A stretch of 64,000 nucleotides of DNA from an uncultured Bacteroidales bacterium (lineage in GTDB: Bacteria; Bacteroidota; Bacteroidia; Bacteroidales; P3): assembly GCA_946401725.1 (NCBI GenBank), contig CAMIVE010000002.1:40963-104962 (forward strand). The letters are read 5' to 3'. The translations under genes and the position numbers were made by a program. Below, piece after piece: positions 19,871 to 29,608 of the stretch. Under the pieces are notes generated by a model. That model saw nothing but the letters and a program-made list of their open reading frames with translations, made no database searches and was not told where the DNA came from. How positions within the stretch are numbered: position 1 is the first letter of the stretch; the number at the start of each line of letters is the position of its first letter.

Positions 19871-20356
19871 ATGAAACGAATTGGTATTCTGTCTGATACA
19901 CATGGAAAGATTCCTAATCAAGTCTATTCTTTTTTCAAAGATTGCGACGAATTGTGGCATGCGGGCGACATCGGGAAATGGGTTCTGGACGAGTTGCGTG
20001 CTTTCAAACCGGTGGTGGCCGTATACGGCAATACGGACGATTGGAATATGCGGATGGTTGTTCCGGAGACGCAACTGTTCCGCCGCGAGAACATGAAAAT
20101 CCTCATGACGCATATCGGCGGCTATCCCGACCACTACGAGAAACGCATCCTCCCGCTGCTGACATCGGAGCGACCGGACATTTTCGTCTCGGGTCATTCC
20201 CACATCCTGAAAGTGATGTACGACAAAACGTACCAATTGCTGCACATCAACCCTGGCGCCGCCGGCCAGCAGGGGTTCCACCTCAAGGGAACACTCGTCC
20301 GGCTGGTACTCGACGGCACACCCAAAAACCTAGAGATCTGCGAATTTGAAAAATAG
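19871..20356 (+). CDS. Metallophosphoesterase (YfcE/MJ0936 family)
   Basis: GILSDTHGKIPNQ, DELWHAGDIG, VYGNTDDW, SGHSHILKV, INPGAAG. Confidence 0.93.
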   Translation: MKRIGILSDTHGKIPNQVYSFFKDCDELWHAGDIGKWVLDELRAFKPVVAVYGNTDDWNMRMVVPETQLFRRENMKILMTHIGGYPDHYEKRILPLLTSERPDIFVSGHSHILKVMYDKTYQLLHINPGAAGQQGFHLKGTLVRLVLDGTPKNLEICEFEK

Positions 20357-20420
20357 CATCCACCCCCATCAAACCCACCAAACCCATTAACCCCATCACC
20401 CCCATCAAACCCATCAACCC
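20357..20420 (+). repeat. Degenerate short tandem repeat (CCCATCAAAC-like units) in the intergenic space and leader
   Basis: catccacccccatcaaacccaccaaacccattaaccccatcacccccatcaaacccatcaaccc. Confidence 0.8.
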
Positions 20421-20969
20421 ATGAAAGAACTAGCAATGCATGTATACGACCTGATGGAAAACTCAACAGCAGCCAACGCCACAAAGGTCGAACTGACTAT
20501 CAAAGACAGCCTGAAAGAAAACATATACGACTTCACCATTGTGGACAACGGCAAAGGAATGTCCCCTGAATTCCTCGCCAAAGTGACCGACCCCTACACC
20601 ACCTCACGCACCACACGCAAAGTGGGATTGGGACTGCCGTTGATAAAGATGAACACGGAGAATTGTGGCGGCGGAATGACGCTCGAAAGCGAGGTGGGCA
20701 AAGGAACACGCCTCCATTTCTGGTTTCAGCACGACCATTGGGACCGTCCACCCATGGGCGATCTTTCGGGCACTATCGTGATGCTGTGCGCCGCCCATCA
20801 GGACATCCATATCATCTATACCCATATCACCGACGACGGCGAATTTGTCTTCGACACCGACGAAATCAAGGAGGCCCTCGACGGTATGGACATGAACGAC
20901 ATGAAAGTCTACAGCTGGCTAAAAGACATGGTTCAGGAGAACCTCGAAGAGATCAAGTACAACAACTAA
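20421..20969 (+). CDS. HATPase-fold ATP-binding protein (histidine kinase-like ATPase, no kinase core)
   Basis: 182 aa; ENSTAANATKVEL (N box), DNGKGM (G1), GLGLPLIK (G2). Confidence 0.85.
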   Translation: MKELAMHVYDLMENSTAANATKVELTIKDSLKENIYDFTIVDNGKGMSPEFLAKVTDPYTTSRTTRKVGLGLPLIKMNTENCGGGMTLESEVGKGTRLHFWFQHDHWDRPPMGDLSGTIVMLCAAHQDIHIIYTHITDDGEFVFDTDEIKEALDGMDMNDMKVYSWLKDMVQENLEEIKYNN

Positions 20970-20987
20970 GCAAACAGTTATTCAACT

Positions 20988-23783
20988 CTAGTGAGCCTCT
21001 AACCAGTTCTGTCCGACATCGATACCCACCTCCACTGGAATGGTGAGCGGCAAGGCTCCAACCATTTCGTCGTGGACTATCTGCCTTACTTGCTCCTCTT
21101 CTGGGTTGTAGAGATCAAACACCAGTTCGTCGTGCACCTGCAGTATCATCTTTGTCCGCAGTCCCTGTTCCTGTAAACGGCTCCAGATGCGGATCATGGC
21201 AATTTTAATCATATCGGCCGACGTCCCTTGGATGGGCATATTGACGGCATTGCGCTCTGCAAACTGACGCTGGGCGGCGTTGCGGCTGTTGATGTCGTAG
21301 AGGTAACGTCGACGACCCAAAAGGGTTTGTGCATAGCCGTGTTCCCTGGCGAAAGCAACATTTTCGTCAATATACTGCTTGATGGACGGATACTGCTCAA
21401 AATATTCCTCAATCAATGCGGCCGCCTCCTTGCGGGGAATACCCAATTGCTCTGAAAGACCAAAAGCACTGATGCCATAGATGATGCCGAAATTGACCGA
21501 TTTGGCATTCCGACGCTGCTCCTTGCTGACTTCGTCCAACGCGACATGGTATATCTTTGCAGCGGTGGCTGCATGAATGTCGTAATGGTTGGCGAAAGCG
21601 GCAATCATGTGCTCGTCACGGGCCAACGATGCGATGATACGCAACTCAATCTGGGAATAGTCGGCGGCAAGGATGCTGTAGCCCTCGCCACGCGGCACAA
21701 AGGCTCGGCGGATCTCCCGCCCCCGTTCCGTACGGATAGGGATGTTCTGCAGATTGGGGTTGGACGAACTGAGACGTCCCGTGGCAGTTACCGCCTGGTT
21801 GTAGATGGTATGCAGGCGACCCGTGACGGGATTGATCAGCTTCGGGAAACTGTCGAGATAGGTGGAGATAAGCTTGCTCACCGAACGGTACTCCAATATC
21901 AGCGGCACCACCGGATGTCGGGCACTCAACCGTTGAAGCACCTCCTCAGCAGTGCTGTACTGCTTGGTGGCCGTCAAGGGGGGCTTGTCGGTGATACGCA
22001 GCTTGTCGTAGAGCACCTCGCCTAACTGCTTGGGCGAACTGATATTGAACTCGCATCCCGCTTGTCGGTAGATTTCCTGCACGATCTCGTCACGCTGGCG
22101 CGAAAGGTCGGCAGAATAGCGCTGCAACGCCTCCGTGTCAATACGCACACCCTCTCGTTCCATGTCCACCAGCACATCCACCAACGGTATTTCCACCTCA
22201 TGGTATAACGCCGTCATGTCGTTTTCCAGCAATCGCTGCTTCATCGGCTCGTATAGACGGTAGAGTAGTTCGGCCATATGGAACGGGTAGTCGGCATCCC
22301 CCTCCTCGGCTGTTTCGCCCAGTACGCTGGAACATATGAAATCCAGATAGTGACGGGCCTCCGGATCCAGCAGGTAATGGGCCAGCAGCACATCGAATAC
22401 CTCTCCGTCGACAGCAACTCCCTGATCCAGACACAGATGTTTCAACTGCTTCAGGTCATAACAGACCTTGCAGGTGCCACTGTTGCCCAACGCTCCCTGA
22501 AGCAGGGAGAAGTAGGCATTCCCTTCAAATGGAAGATAGAACGATTCGTCCGCAGAAGTGGCAAAGGCGATGCCGCGCAGCTCCTTGGTCTTCGCATCCG
22601 CATCGACAAAAAGGGCAAAGTTTCGTTCCTCGAGTGTCGCCAGATGCTCAATGGTGACCGTTTGACGCCGCTTGCCGGATGCGCTGTTCTGAAGACCGTC
22701 CGTCCTCTTGCTGTCGCTGTCTGCAGGCTCCGTTTGCTCTGCAGGCATGTCGAAAAGCGACACCTGCGACGGATCAGTCGCCGGCCGCCGTTTCCCTTGG
22801 GGGCGGTCCGCCTTCGTCTCGCGGGCAGTCCCCTCCCCGCTGTCTTTTTTCCCATCTCCTTTCACCCGCAGATTCAGCTTCATGGCCAAATCAGGGTTAC
22901 TGACACTTAGATCGGTATAGATACGCTTGGCAAAAGCTCTGAATTCCAACTCGGAAAAAAGGGCGGCCAGACGCTCATAGTCGGGCGTTCCCACTGCTAG
23001 GGTCGCCTCGTCGAAGGTCACCGGCGCTTCTACGCAGATAGTGGCCAGCTCCTTCGAAAGCAACGCCTGCTCGCTGTATTCCTTCACCAGCTGACGCAGC
23101 TTCTCGTTACGGACCTCGTCGGCACGTGCCACCAACTGCTCCACACTTCCGAACTGCTCCACCAGCTGCTTGGCCTTCTTCTCCCCCACCCCGGGAATGC
23201 CCGGGATATTGTCAACCGCGTCACCCCAAAGACCCAATATGTCGGCTACCTGCGAGGGACGCTCCACGCTGAAAGCGGCACACACCTCCGCAGGGGTGTA
23301 GATACTGTCTGGCTTGCCCATCCGTCCGAAACGGTACAGATGCACATGGTCTGTCACCAACTGGGCGAAATCCTTGTCGGGCGTCACCATCAGCACCTCG
23401 TCGAAACCAGCCGCTTCCGCCTGTCGCGAAAGGGTGCCTATCAAGTCGTCAGCCTCGTAACCGGCTTTCGTCACTACCGGTATCGAGAATCCGTCAATCA
23501 CCTGATGGATGTACGGTAAAGCGGTGATGATATCCTCCGGCATCGCCTCGCGGTTCGCCTTGTAGTCCGCATAGCGTTCATGACGGAATGTCGGTTCCGA
23601 CAGGTCGAAGCACACCGCACAATGCGTGGGGCGTTGCTGACGCAGCAAATCATATAGCGTCGTGGTGAATCCCAGTACCGCCGACGTGTTCTGCCCCCGG
23701 CTGTTCATCCGCGGGTTGTGGTTCAGCGCATAATAGGCACGGTAGACCATCGCCATACCGTCCAGAAGCATCAGTTTCTTCAT
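20988..23783 (-). CDS. polA: DNA polymerase I
   Basis: MKKLMLLDGMAMVYRAYYALNHNP...; 5'-3' exonuclease, 3'-5' exonuclease region, DYSQIELRIIASLA, QVHDELVF. Confidence 0.97.
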   Translation of the reverse strand: MKKLMLLDGMAMVYRAYYALNHNPRMNSRGQNTSAVLGFTTTLYDLLRQQRPTHCAVCFDLSEPTFRHERYADYKANREAMPEDIITALPYIHQVIDGFSIPVVTKAGYEADDLIGTLSRQAEAAGFDEVLMVTPDKDFAQLVTDHVHLYRFGRMGKPDSIYTPAEVCAAFSVERPSQVADILGLWGDAVDNIPGIPGVGEKKAKQLVEQFGSVEQLVARADEVRNEKLRQLVKEYSEQALLSKELATICVEAPVTFDEATLAVGTPDYERLAALFSELEFRAFAKRIYTDLSVSNPDLAMKLNLRVKGDGKKDSGEGTARETKADRPQGKRRPATDPSQVSLFDMPAEQTEPADSDSKRTDGLQNSASGKRRQTVTIEHLATLEERNFALFVDADAKTKELRGIAFATSADESFYLPFEGNAYFSLLQGALGNSGTCKVCYDLKQLKHLCLDQGVAVDGEVFDVLLAHYLLDPEARHYLDFICSSVLGETAEEGDADYPFHMAELLYRLYEPMKQRLLENDMTALYHEVEIPLVDVLVDMEREGVRIDTEALQRYSADLSRQRDEIVQEIYRQAGCEFNISSPKQLGEVLYDKLRITDKPPLTATKQYSTAEEVLQRLSARHPVVPLILEYRSVSKLISTYLDSFPKLINPVTGRLHTIYNQAVTATGRLSSSNPNLQNIPIRTERGREIRRAFVPRGEGYSILAADYSQIELRIIASLARDEHMIAAFANHYDIHAATAAKIYHVALDEVSKEQRRNAKSVNFGIIYGISAFGLSEQLGIPRKEAAALIEEYFEQYPSIKQYIDENVAFAREHGYAQTLLGRRRYLYDINSRNAAQRQFAERNAVNMPIQGTSADMIKIAMIRIWSRLQEQGLRTKMILQVHDELVFDLYNPEEEQVRQIVHDEMVGALPLTIPVEVGIDVGQNWLEAH

Positions 23784-24826
23784 CACTTCAGCGGGTTTTC
23801 TGTCAACTGGTCGTATTCGCGGCGGTGACGCAGTATGTCGCATGCCAGAAAGACCGCACGGCGGAACGACTGTTCGCTCGCCTTCCCCTTGCCAGCTATG
23901 TCATATGCTGTCCCGTGGGCCGGCGAGGTACGAATCACATCCAGACCTGCCGTATAGTTCACCCCTTCGGTGAACGACATCAGCTTGAACGGTATCAGCC
24001 CTTGGTCGTGATACAAGGCGAGCACACCGTCGAACTTGTTAAATTCGCTCGAACCGAAGAAACCGTCTGAAGGATAGGGACCGTAGACAAGCGTTCCCCC
24101 TTCGTATGCTTCGTCAATGGCCGGCTTCACCACCTCCAGGTCCTGACTGCCGATGACCCCGTTGTCTCCCGCATGCGGGTCAAGCGCCAAAACGGCGATC
24201 TTAGGCATCGGAATACCGAAATCACGCTTCAACGAGTCATGCATGATACTGATTTTCTCCAACAGCAGCTCTTTCGTGATGGCCGCCGGAACTTCGTGGA
24301 GCGCCAGATGGTTCGTCACGATACCGATGCGGATCCGGTCGCATACCATCATCATCAACGACTTGCCGTTGAATTTGTTCGACAGATACTCCGTATGACC
24401 TGGAAAATCAAAATCCGACGACTGGATATTCTTCTTGTTGATTGGCGCCGTCACCAGCACATCCACCGACCCGTTCTTCAAATCCTCACACGCCTTGTCC
24501 AACGCCAACCGGCTCAATTTGCCGGCCACCTCTGTCGATTTACCAATGTCTATCTTGATTTCATCAGGCACAAGGTTGATCACGTTGAACTTCTTTTCCA
24601 TCGCCTGCGACGCATCGTGGATGGCCGAGAAATTCAGCTCCTGATGCTGTTGGGTGAGCAGCTTCTTGTGATACGAGGCCACCTTCGTCGATCCGTACAG
24701 AATCGGCGTGCAGTGCTCAAACATACGGAGGTCCGAGAACGTTTTCAGAATCACTTCGTAGCCGATACCGTTGATGTCACCGTGAGTGATTGCAAGTTTT
24801 ATTTTATGAGATTCGTTTTTTGTCAT
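23783..24826 (-). CDS. pdxA: 4-hydroxythreonine-4-phosphate dehydrogenase
   Basis: KLAITHGDINGIGYEVILK, FPGHTEYL, ALYHDQGLIPFK; stop overlaps polA start (TGATG). Confidence 0.94.
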   Translation of the reverse strand: MTKNESHKIKLAITHGDINGIGYEVILKTFSDLRMFEHCTPILYGSTKVASYHKKLLTQQHQELNFSAIHDASQAMEKKFNVINLVPDEIKIDIGKSTEVAGKLSRLALDKACEDLKNGSVDVLVTAPINKKNIQSSDFDFPGHTEYLSNKFNGKSLMMMVCDRIRIGIVTNHLALHEVPAAITKELLLEKISIMHDSLKRDFGIPMPKIAVLALDPHAGDNGVIGSQDLEVVKPAIDEAYEGGTLVYGPYPSDGFFGSSEFNKFDGVLALYHDQGLIPFKLMSFTEGVNYTAGLDVIRTSPAHGTAYDIAGKGKASEQSFRRAVFLACDILRHRREYDQLTENPLK

Positions 24827-24862
24827 GACAGTTGAATTATTTTTGGAAAGAAAATTACATCA

Positions 24863-26317
24863 TTAACTCTTAGCTCCCACACCATGCCAGGTCTGGAAGA
24901 ACGCATACAGCAGACGCAGCGCATATCCCGAAGCGCCTACACCGTAGAAACTCTCGCGCTTGCCGTAATACGCCACACCCGCTATATCGAGATGGATATA
25001 TGGATGGTGCGCGAAATGGGCCAGGAAACGTCCCGCCGTGATGGTGCCAGCGTGCGCCCCCAGATTGCAGTTCTTCAGGTCCGCAACCTCGGACTTCAAC
25101 ATCTCGTCGTACTCCTTCCAGAAGGGGAACTCCACCACGCGCTCATACACCTGGTCGCCCATGATGCGCAGCAAGGCAAATGCCGACGCGGCATCCTGCT
25201 GCATACCCGCGATGGCACCTGTACCCAATGCCCTCACCGCAGCGCCCGTCAGTGTCGCAGCATCGATAATCAGCTCCGGATCCTGACGGTCGGCATAGGC
25301 GATGGCATCGGCCAGAATCAGACGGCCCTCCGCATCGGTATTCGTTATCTCTACCGTCGTCCCGTCGTACATACGCAATATATCATCGGCGGCATAGGCA
25401 TTCTTTCCCGGTCGGTTGTCTGTCAACGGAAGATACGCCGTCACATATACTGGCAAGGCGTTCTCGGCAACGGCAAACAACACCGACGCCATCGTCGCGG
25501 CACCCGCCATGTCCGACTTCATCTCCGTCATATAATCTCCCGGCTTGATATTCAGTCCGCCCGTATCATACATCACCCCCTTGCCCACTAAGGCCACAGG
25601 ACGCTTGTTGACCCGATCAGCGGGCTTGTATTCCAACACTACAAAGCGGGCCTCGTCCTCACTGCCACGGTTCACCGCCAGCAGTCCGCCCATCTTCAGA
25701 CTCTCTATCTTCTTCTGCCCTAAAACGGTGCACTTCACATTGCCCAACCGCTCCGCTTCCGCCTTGATGCAGTCGGCAAACTTCGGCGCATTCAGATACA
25801 TCACCGGTTCGTTCACCCAGTCGCGACACACGTCGATACGGCGCCACAACCGCACATTCTCCTCCAACGCCTGCGGCTCCAGGATATGACGCTCCAGCAC
25901 CACATCGGTCAGCAGCACCTCTTTCTTCGTCTTGTATTTGTCATATCGGTAGTTGGCCATATGCAACCCTTCAAGGAAAGCCACCATCTCCTCGGGAATG
26001 AGGCCCTCTCCGGTCACCGCCACCCGCTGCACTTTCTCTTCCATCAAGGCAAGCTGCAACTGGGAAGCCGCCCGACGCAGCTTCTCTAGCGACTCAGCGG
26101 TAGGCAGCTCACTGTCGAAATTCTGTACATAGATCTTGTGCGGCAAACGGTTGAAGACAACAAGCGAAGCCGCATCCTCTTTGCGACGGGCCGTCAGGTA
26201 CGCCGTCTCTTCACGCTTGAAGGGCAGCGAACGAGCCGCCACTTCACTTCCGTATAAAAAAATCAGCGACGTGTGCAATTCGCTGTAATTTATTTTCTCG
26301 AGCGTTATATTCATCAT
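24863..26317 (-). CDS. Leucyl aminopeptidase (M17)
   Basis: 484 aa; VGKGVMYDTGGLNIKP, NTDAEGRLILADAIAYA. Confidence 0.93.
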   Translation of the reverse strand: MMNITLEKINYSELHTSLIFLYGSEVAARSLPFKREETAYLTARRKEDAASLVVFNRLPHKIYVQNFDSELPTAESLEKLRRAASQLQLALMEEKVQRVAVTGEGLIPEEMVAFLEGLHMANYRYDKYKTKKEVLLTDVVLERHILEPQALEENVRLWRRIDVCRDWVNEPVMYLNAPKFADCIKAEAERLGNVKCTVLGQKKIESLKMGGLLAVNRGSEDEARFVVLEYKPADRVNKRPVALVGKGVMYDTGGLNIKPGDYMTEMKSDMAGAATMASVLFAVAENALPVYVTAYLPLTDNRPGKNAYAADDILRMYDGTTVEITNTDAEGRLILADAIAYADRQDPELIIDAATLTGAAVRALGTGAIAGMQQDAASAFALLRIMGDQVYERVVEFPFWKEYDEMLKSEVADLKNCNLGAHAGTITAGRFLAHFAHHPYIHLDIAGVAYYGKRESFYGVGASGYALRLLYAFFQTWHGVGAKS

Positions 26318-26343
26318 TTTTGTAGTTATTTTAAAAATGCAAA

Positions 26344-26410
26344 ATTACATTTTTTTGAAAAACAAAACAAGGATTTTTGTCATTAATTCTTTTTTTCAAA
26401 AAAATGTAAT
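26344..26410. repeat. 67-bp element with perfect 19-bp inverted arms
   Basis: ATTACATTTTTTTGAAAAA...TTTTTCAAAAAAATGTAAT. Confidence 0.9.
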
Positions 26411-26522
26411 CACTCCGTTCGTTTGTTGCTTCTAAAAATTTGACGATAAAAAGAATTTAAAGGAACTATGACATAATTTATTATCTTTTAATCGCCCTAT
26501 TTTAAAGCAACGCTGAAGGCTC

Positions 26523-26590
26523 TTTTTTGAAAAACAAAACAAGGATTTTTGTCATTAATTTTTTTTTTCAAAAAAATGTAATCACTCCGT
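26523..26590. repeat. Second copy of a 68-bp direct repeat (copy 1 at 26351-26418), one mismatch
   Basis: ttttttgaaaaacaaaacaaggatttttgtcattaatt[c/t]tttttttcaaaaaaatgtaatcactccgt. Confidence 0.9.
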
Positions 26591-26603
26591 ATACTCCCCA
26601 TCG

Positions 26604-29072
26604 CTACTGCGGATCCACGTCGAAAACAATCGTCACGCGACTATAGGCTTTGTCCTGCAGCAGCCGCTCCGCCTCCTGTAGCATGATTCGTTTCCCTTCG
26701 GTAATCGCTTCCCCTTGGGCAAAACGCACCATGATCTTCTTGATATACTGGTTCCGTATCCGCGCCACACTGGGATATTCGGGTCCCAACACACGGTTGC
26801 CGAATTGCGCACGCAACAACCCGGCATATCGTTCGGCAACACTGTTCACTGTCTCCTGATCCTTGTGCCGGACCACTATCGTCACCAGCCTGTAAAACGG
26901 TGGATACTTGAAAACGCGCCGCTCGACAATCTGGCTCTTGTACATCGACAGGTAGTCATTATTCATCGCATCACGGATGGCCTGATGGTATGGCTGATAA
27001 CTCTGGATGATCACCTTGCCCCGCTTCCCATGACGACCCGCACGTCCGCTCACCTGCGTCATCTGCTGGAAACTGCGTTCGTAGGATCGAAAATCCGGAA
27101 ACGAGATCAGGTTGTCGGCCGAAAGAATCCCAACCACACTGACATTACTGAAATCCAACCCTTTGGTAACCATCTGCGTCCCTACAAGGATATCTATCTT
27201 GCGATCTTCAAAGTCATTGAGAATCTCTATATACCGCTTTTTCTGCATGGTCGAATCCAGGTCCATCCGCGCCACATGGGCGTCGGGGAAAAGGATTCCC
27301 AGATCGTCTTCTATTCGCTCTGTGCCGAATCCGCGCATCTTCAGCGTGGTGGAATGACAGGCGGGACACTCTGGCGGCACAGGAATGGAATAGCCACAGT
27401 AATGGCAGCGCATACTGTTGGTCGACTTGTGATACACCAGCGACACATCGCAATGCACACACTGGGGTATCCAATGGCATACGTCACACTCCACGCGCAA
27501 CGAAAAACCGCGCCGGTTCTGGAAAAGGATCACCTGTTCGTGGTTGGCGAGCGCCTCTTTGATATGGTCGATCAGAAACCGTGAGAAGTTCTGCTGTATC
27601 TCCCGTTTGCGCTGCGCCTCCTTCATATCGACACAAAACACTTCGGGCATCTGCACGCCGCCATATCGCTGGCTCATCTCCGCCAATCCATACTTGCCCT
27701 CGCTGGCATGGTAATAACTCTCCAGCGACGGGGTCGCCGACCCTAAAACGGTACGGGCGCCCCACATCCGGGCCAGATAAAGTGCACTGTCGCGCCCGTT
27801 GTAACGCGGAGCGGGATCGCTCTGCTTGTAACTGCCATCGTGCTCCTCGTCGACTATAACGAGTCCCAGATGATGAAAGGGCAGAAAGAGCGCCGAACGG
27901 GCACCCAGCAACAACTGGAAACCGTCGGCAGACGGCTGCATGGTTCGTCGCCACACCTCCGCACGCTCCTGATTGTTGAAGCGGGAATGATACACCCCTA
28001 CCCTGTTGCCGAAATATCGTCGCAGTCGATTGACAATCTGCGCCGTAAGCGCTATCTCAGGCAACAAGAAAAGCACCTGCTTCCCCTCTCGCAAAACTTC
28101 GTCTATCAAACGAATATACACTTCTGTCTTTCCGCTCGAAGTGACGCCATGCAACAGATTGACTGACTTGTCGCTATGGATGATGGTATCAAACGCTTGC
28201 TGCTGCTCGGGACTCAGCTCGATGCTCGCAACGGAAGCAGTGGCGTCACCCCCTGCCAATCGACTCTCTTCACGGTGCTCAACCTCAAGCACGCCTTTTT
28301 TCACCAATGTGTCTAACGCCGACTGGGAGAGCTCGGGGTCGTCGGTCAGCAGCTTCCGCTTGACGGCCTCCCGACCGAAACCGCTCAGCTGCATGAACCG
28401 CATCAAGACCAGCAGCTGTTTATGGGTGGCCGTCTTCCGCTCCAACGTGTCAAACAACTGCTTCGTCGCCGTTTCCTCCCGATAGGAGTCGCCCAAGGTG
28501 AGCCACACGGTTTGCTTGGGGGTGTATCGCTGTCGCAACTCCTCCTCCATCAGGACGACATGCTTCTCTATCATCGTCTTCACTATCGGCATCACCTTCT
28601 TGTATCCGGTAATCTCTTCCACCTCGTCGACGGTAATGCGGCTCTTGCGCGTAAGCACATCGAGTATCCGTATCTCGTCGGCACTCAGATCTCCATACTC
28701 ACCGCAGAAATCGGGATGAACCACGATGTACGACTCGCTGGAAAGACGCAACGACGACGGCAACGCCACCGCCATCACATCCCCCGGATAACACATATAG
28801 TACGATGCCATCCATTCCCAGAAGCGAAATTGCCTTTCATCGACAATGGGCTCCAAATCAAGAATCGACAATACATATTTGGTCTTGTAGGAGGGTACCG
28901 TCTCATGCACACGCCGCACCAGGGCGGAATAAAGTCTTTTGGATCCAAACTGCACCATCACCCGCTGCCCTACCTTCACCGCGTCGTTATATTCAAACGG
29001 AAGTCGATAGGTATAGGTCCCCGGAAGATGAAGTGGAAGCAACACATCCACAAATAAAGTTCGGCGTTCCAT
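26604..29072 (-). CDS. priA: Primosomal protein N' (PriA helicase)
   Basis: GVTSSGKTEVYIRLIDEVL, DEEHDGSYKQ, CHYCGYSIPVPPECPAC zinc motifs. Confidence 0.96.
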   Translation of the reverse strand: MERRTLFVDVLLPLHLPGTYTYRLPFEYNDAVKVGQRVMVQFGSKRLYSALVRRVHETVPSYKTKYVLSILDLEPIVDERQFRFWEWMASYYMCYPGDVMAVALPSSLRLSSESYIVVHPDFCGEYGDLSADEIRILDVLTRKSRITVDEVEEITGYKKVMPIVKTMIEKHVVLMEEELRQRYTPKQTVWLTLGDSYREETATKQLFDTLERKTATHKQLLVLMRFMQLSGFGREAVKRKLLTDDPELSQSALDTLVKKGVLEVEHREESRLAGGDATASVASIELSPEQQQAFDTIIHSDKSVNLLHGVTSSGKTEVYIRLIDEVLREGKQVLFLLPEIALTAQIVNRLRRYFGNRVGVYHSRFNNQERAEVWRRTMQPSADGFQLLLGARSALFLPFHHLGLVIVDEEHDGSYKQSDPAPRYNGRDSALYLARMWGARTVLGSATPSLESYYHASEGKYGLAEMSQRYGGVQMPEVFCVDMKEAQRKREIQQNFSRFLIDHIKEALANHEQVILFQNRRGFSLRVECDVCHWIPQCVHCDVSLVYHKSTNSMRCHYCGYSIPVPPECPACHSTTLKMRGFGTERIEDDLGILFPDAHVARMDLDSTMQKKRYIEILNDFEDRKIDILVGTQMVTKGLDFSNVSVVGILSADNLISFPDFRSYERSFQQMTQVSGRAGRHGKRGKVIIQSYQPYHQAIRDAMNNDYLSMYKSQIVERRVFKYPPFYRLVTIVVRHKDQETVNSVAERYAGLLRAQFGNRVLGPEYPSVARIRNQYIKKIMVRFAQGEAITEGKRIMLQEAERLLQDKAYSRVTIVFDVDPQ

Positions 29073-29103
29073 AATCAGCAACCCTGCGACAAATCAAGCA
29101 AAA

Positions 29104-29574
29104 CTATTGATTGTTCTCCTTCTCCTCAAGTTTTTCGAACGTCAGCACTACCTTGTCCTCCTGCAGCAACTCCAGCGAATAGGCTTCCAAACGGTATCCG
29201 TCGCACTTGCGTATCAACTGCATGAACGACGACTCCAGCTTGCGGAAAGCCTCCGGACAGGCCATCTTGGTGCCGTTAAAGTCGCTGAGCGCCATCTTGC
29301 CATTCCCTAAATCCTTGAAAGTGCCGAAATACCGGTTGCACCCATTGACGCCACTGAAAGTGCCCGCCTCGGGATTGACCTGCAACGTGGCCTTCGACTG
29401 CCCCTCCTGATAAAAAACTTCCTTGCCTCTCATCGAGACCAACACCCACGTCTCTTCCGGGTTGAACTCCGGAGCGGCATTAACCACAGCCGTCTTATGC
29501 GACTTGCATCCACAGGCCATCAACAGGACCGTGACAATGAGGAATTTGGCATTTCTGATAACGAATCTCAACAT
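29104..29574 (-). CDS. META/HslJ-like domain lipoprotein
   Basis: Lipobox LLMACGCKS; FSGVNGCNRYFGTF, KMACPEA. Confidence 0.8.
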   Translation of the reverse strand: MLRFVIRNAKFLIVTVLLMACGCKSHKTAVVNAAPEFNPEETWVLVSMRGKEVFYQEGQSKATLQVNPEAGTFSGVNGCNRYFGTFKDLGNGKMALSDFNGTKMACPEAFRKLESSFMQLIRKCDGYRLEAYSLELLQEDKVVLTFEKLEEKENNQ

Positions 29575-29608
29575 TTTTAATCTTCTTTAGATTACTGCTT
29601 AAACTTTT

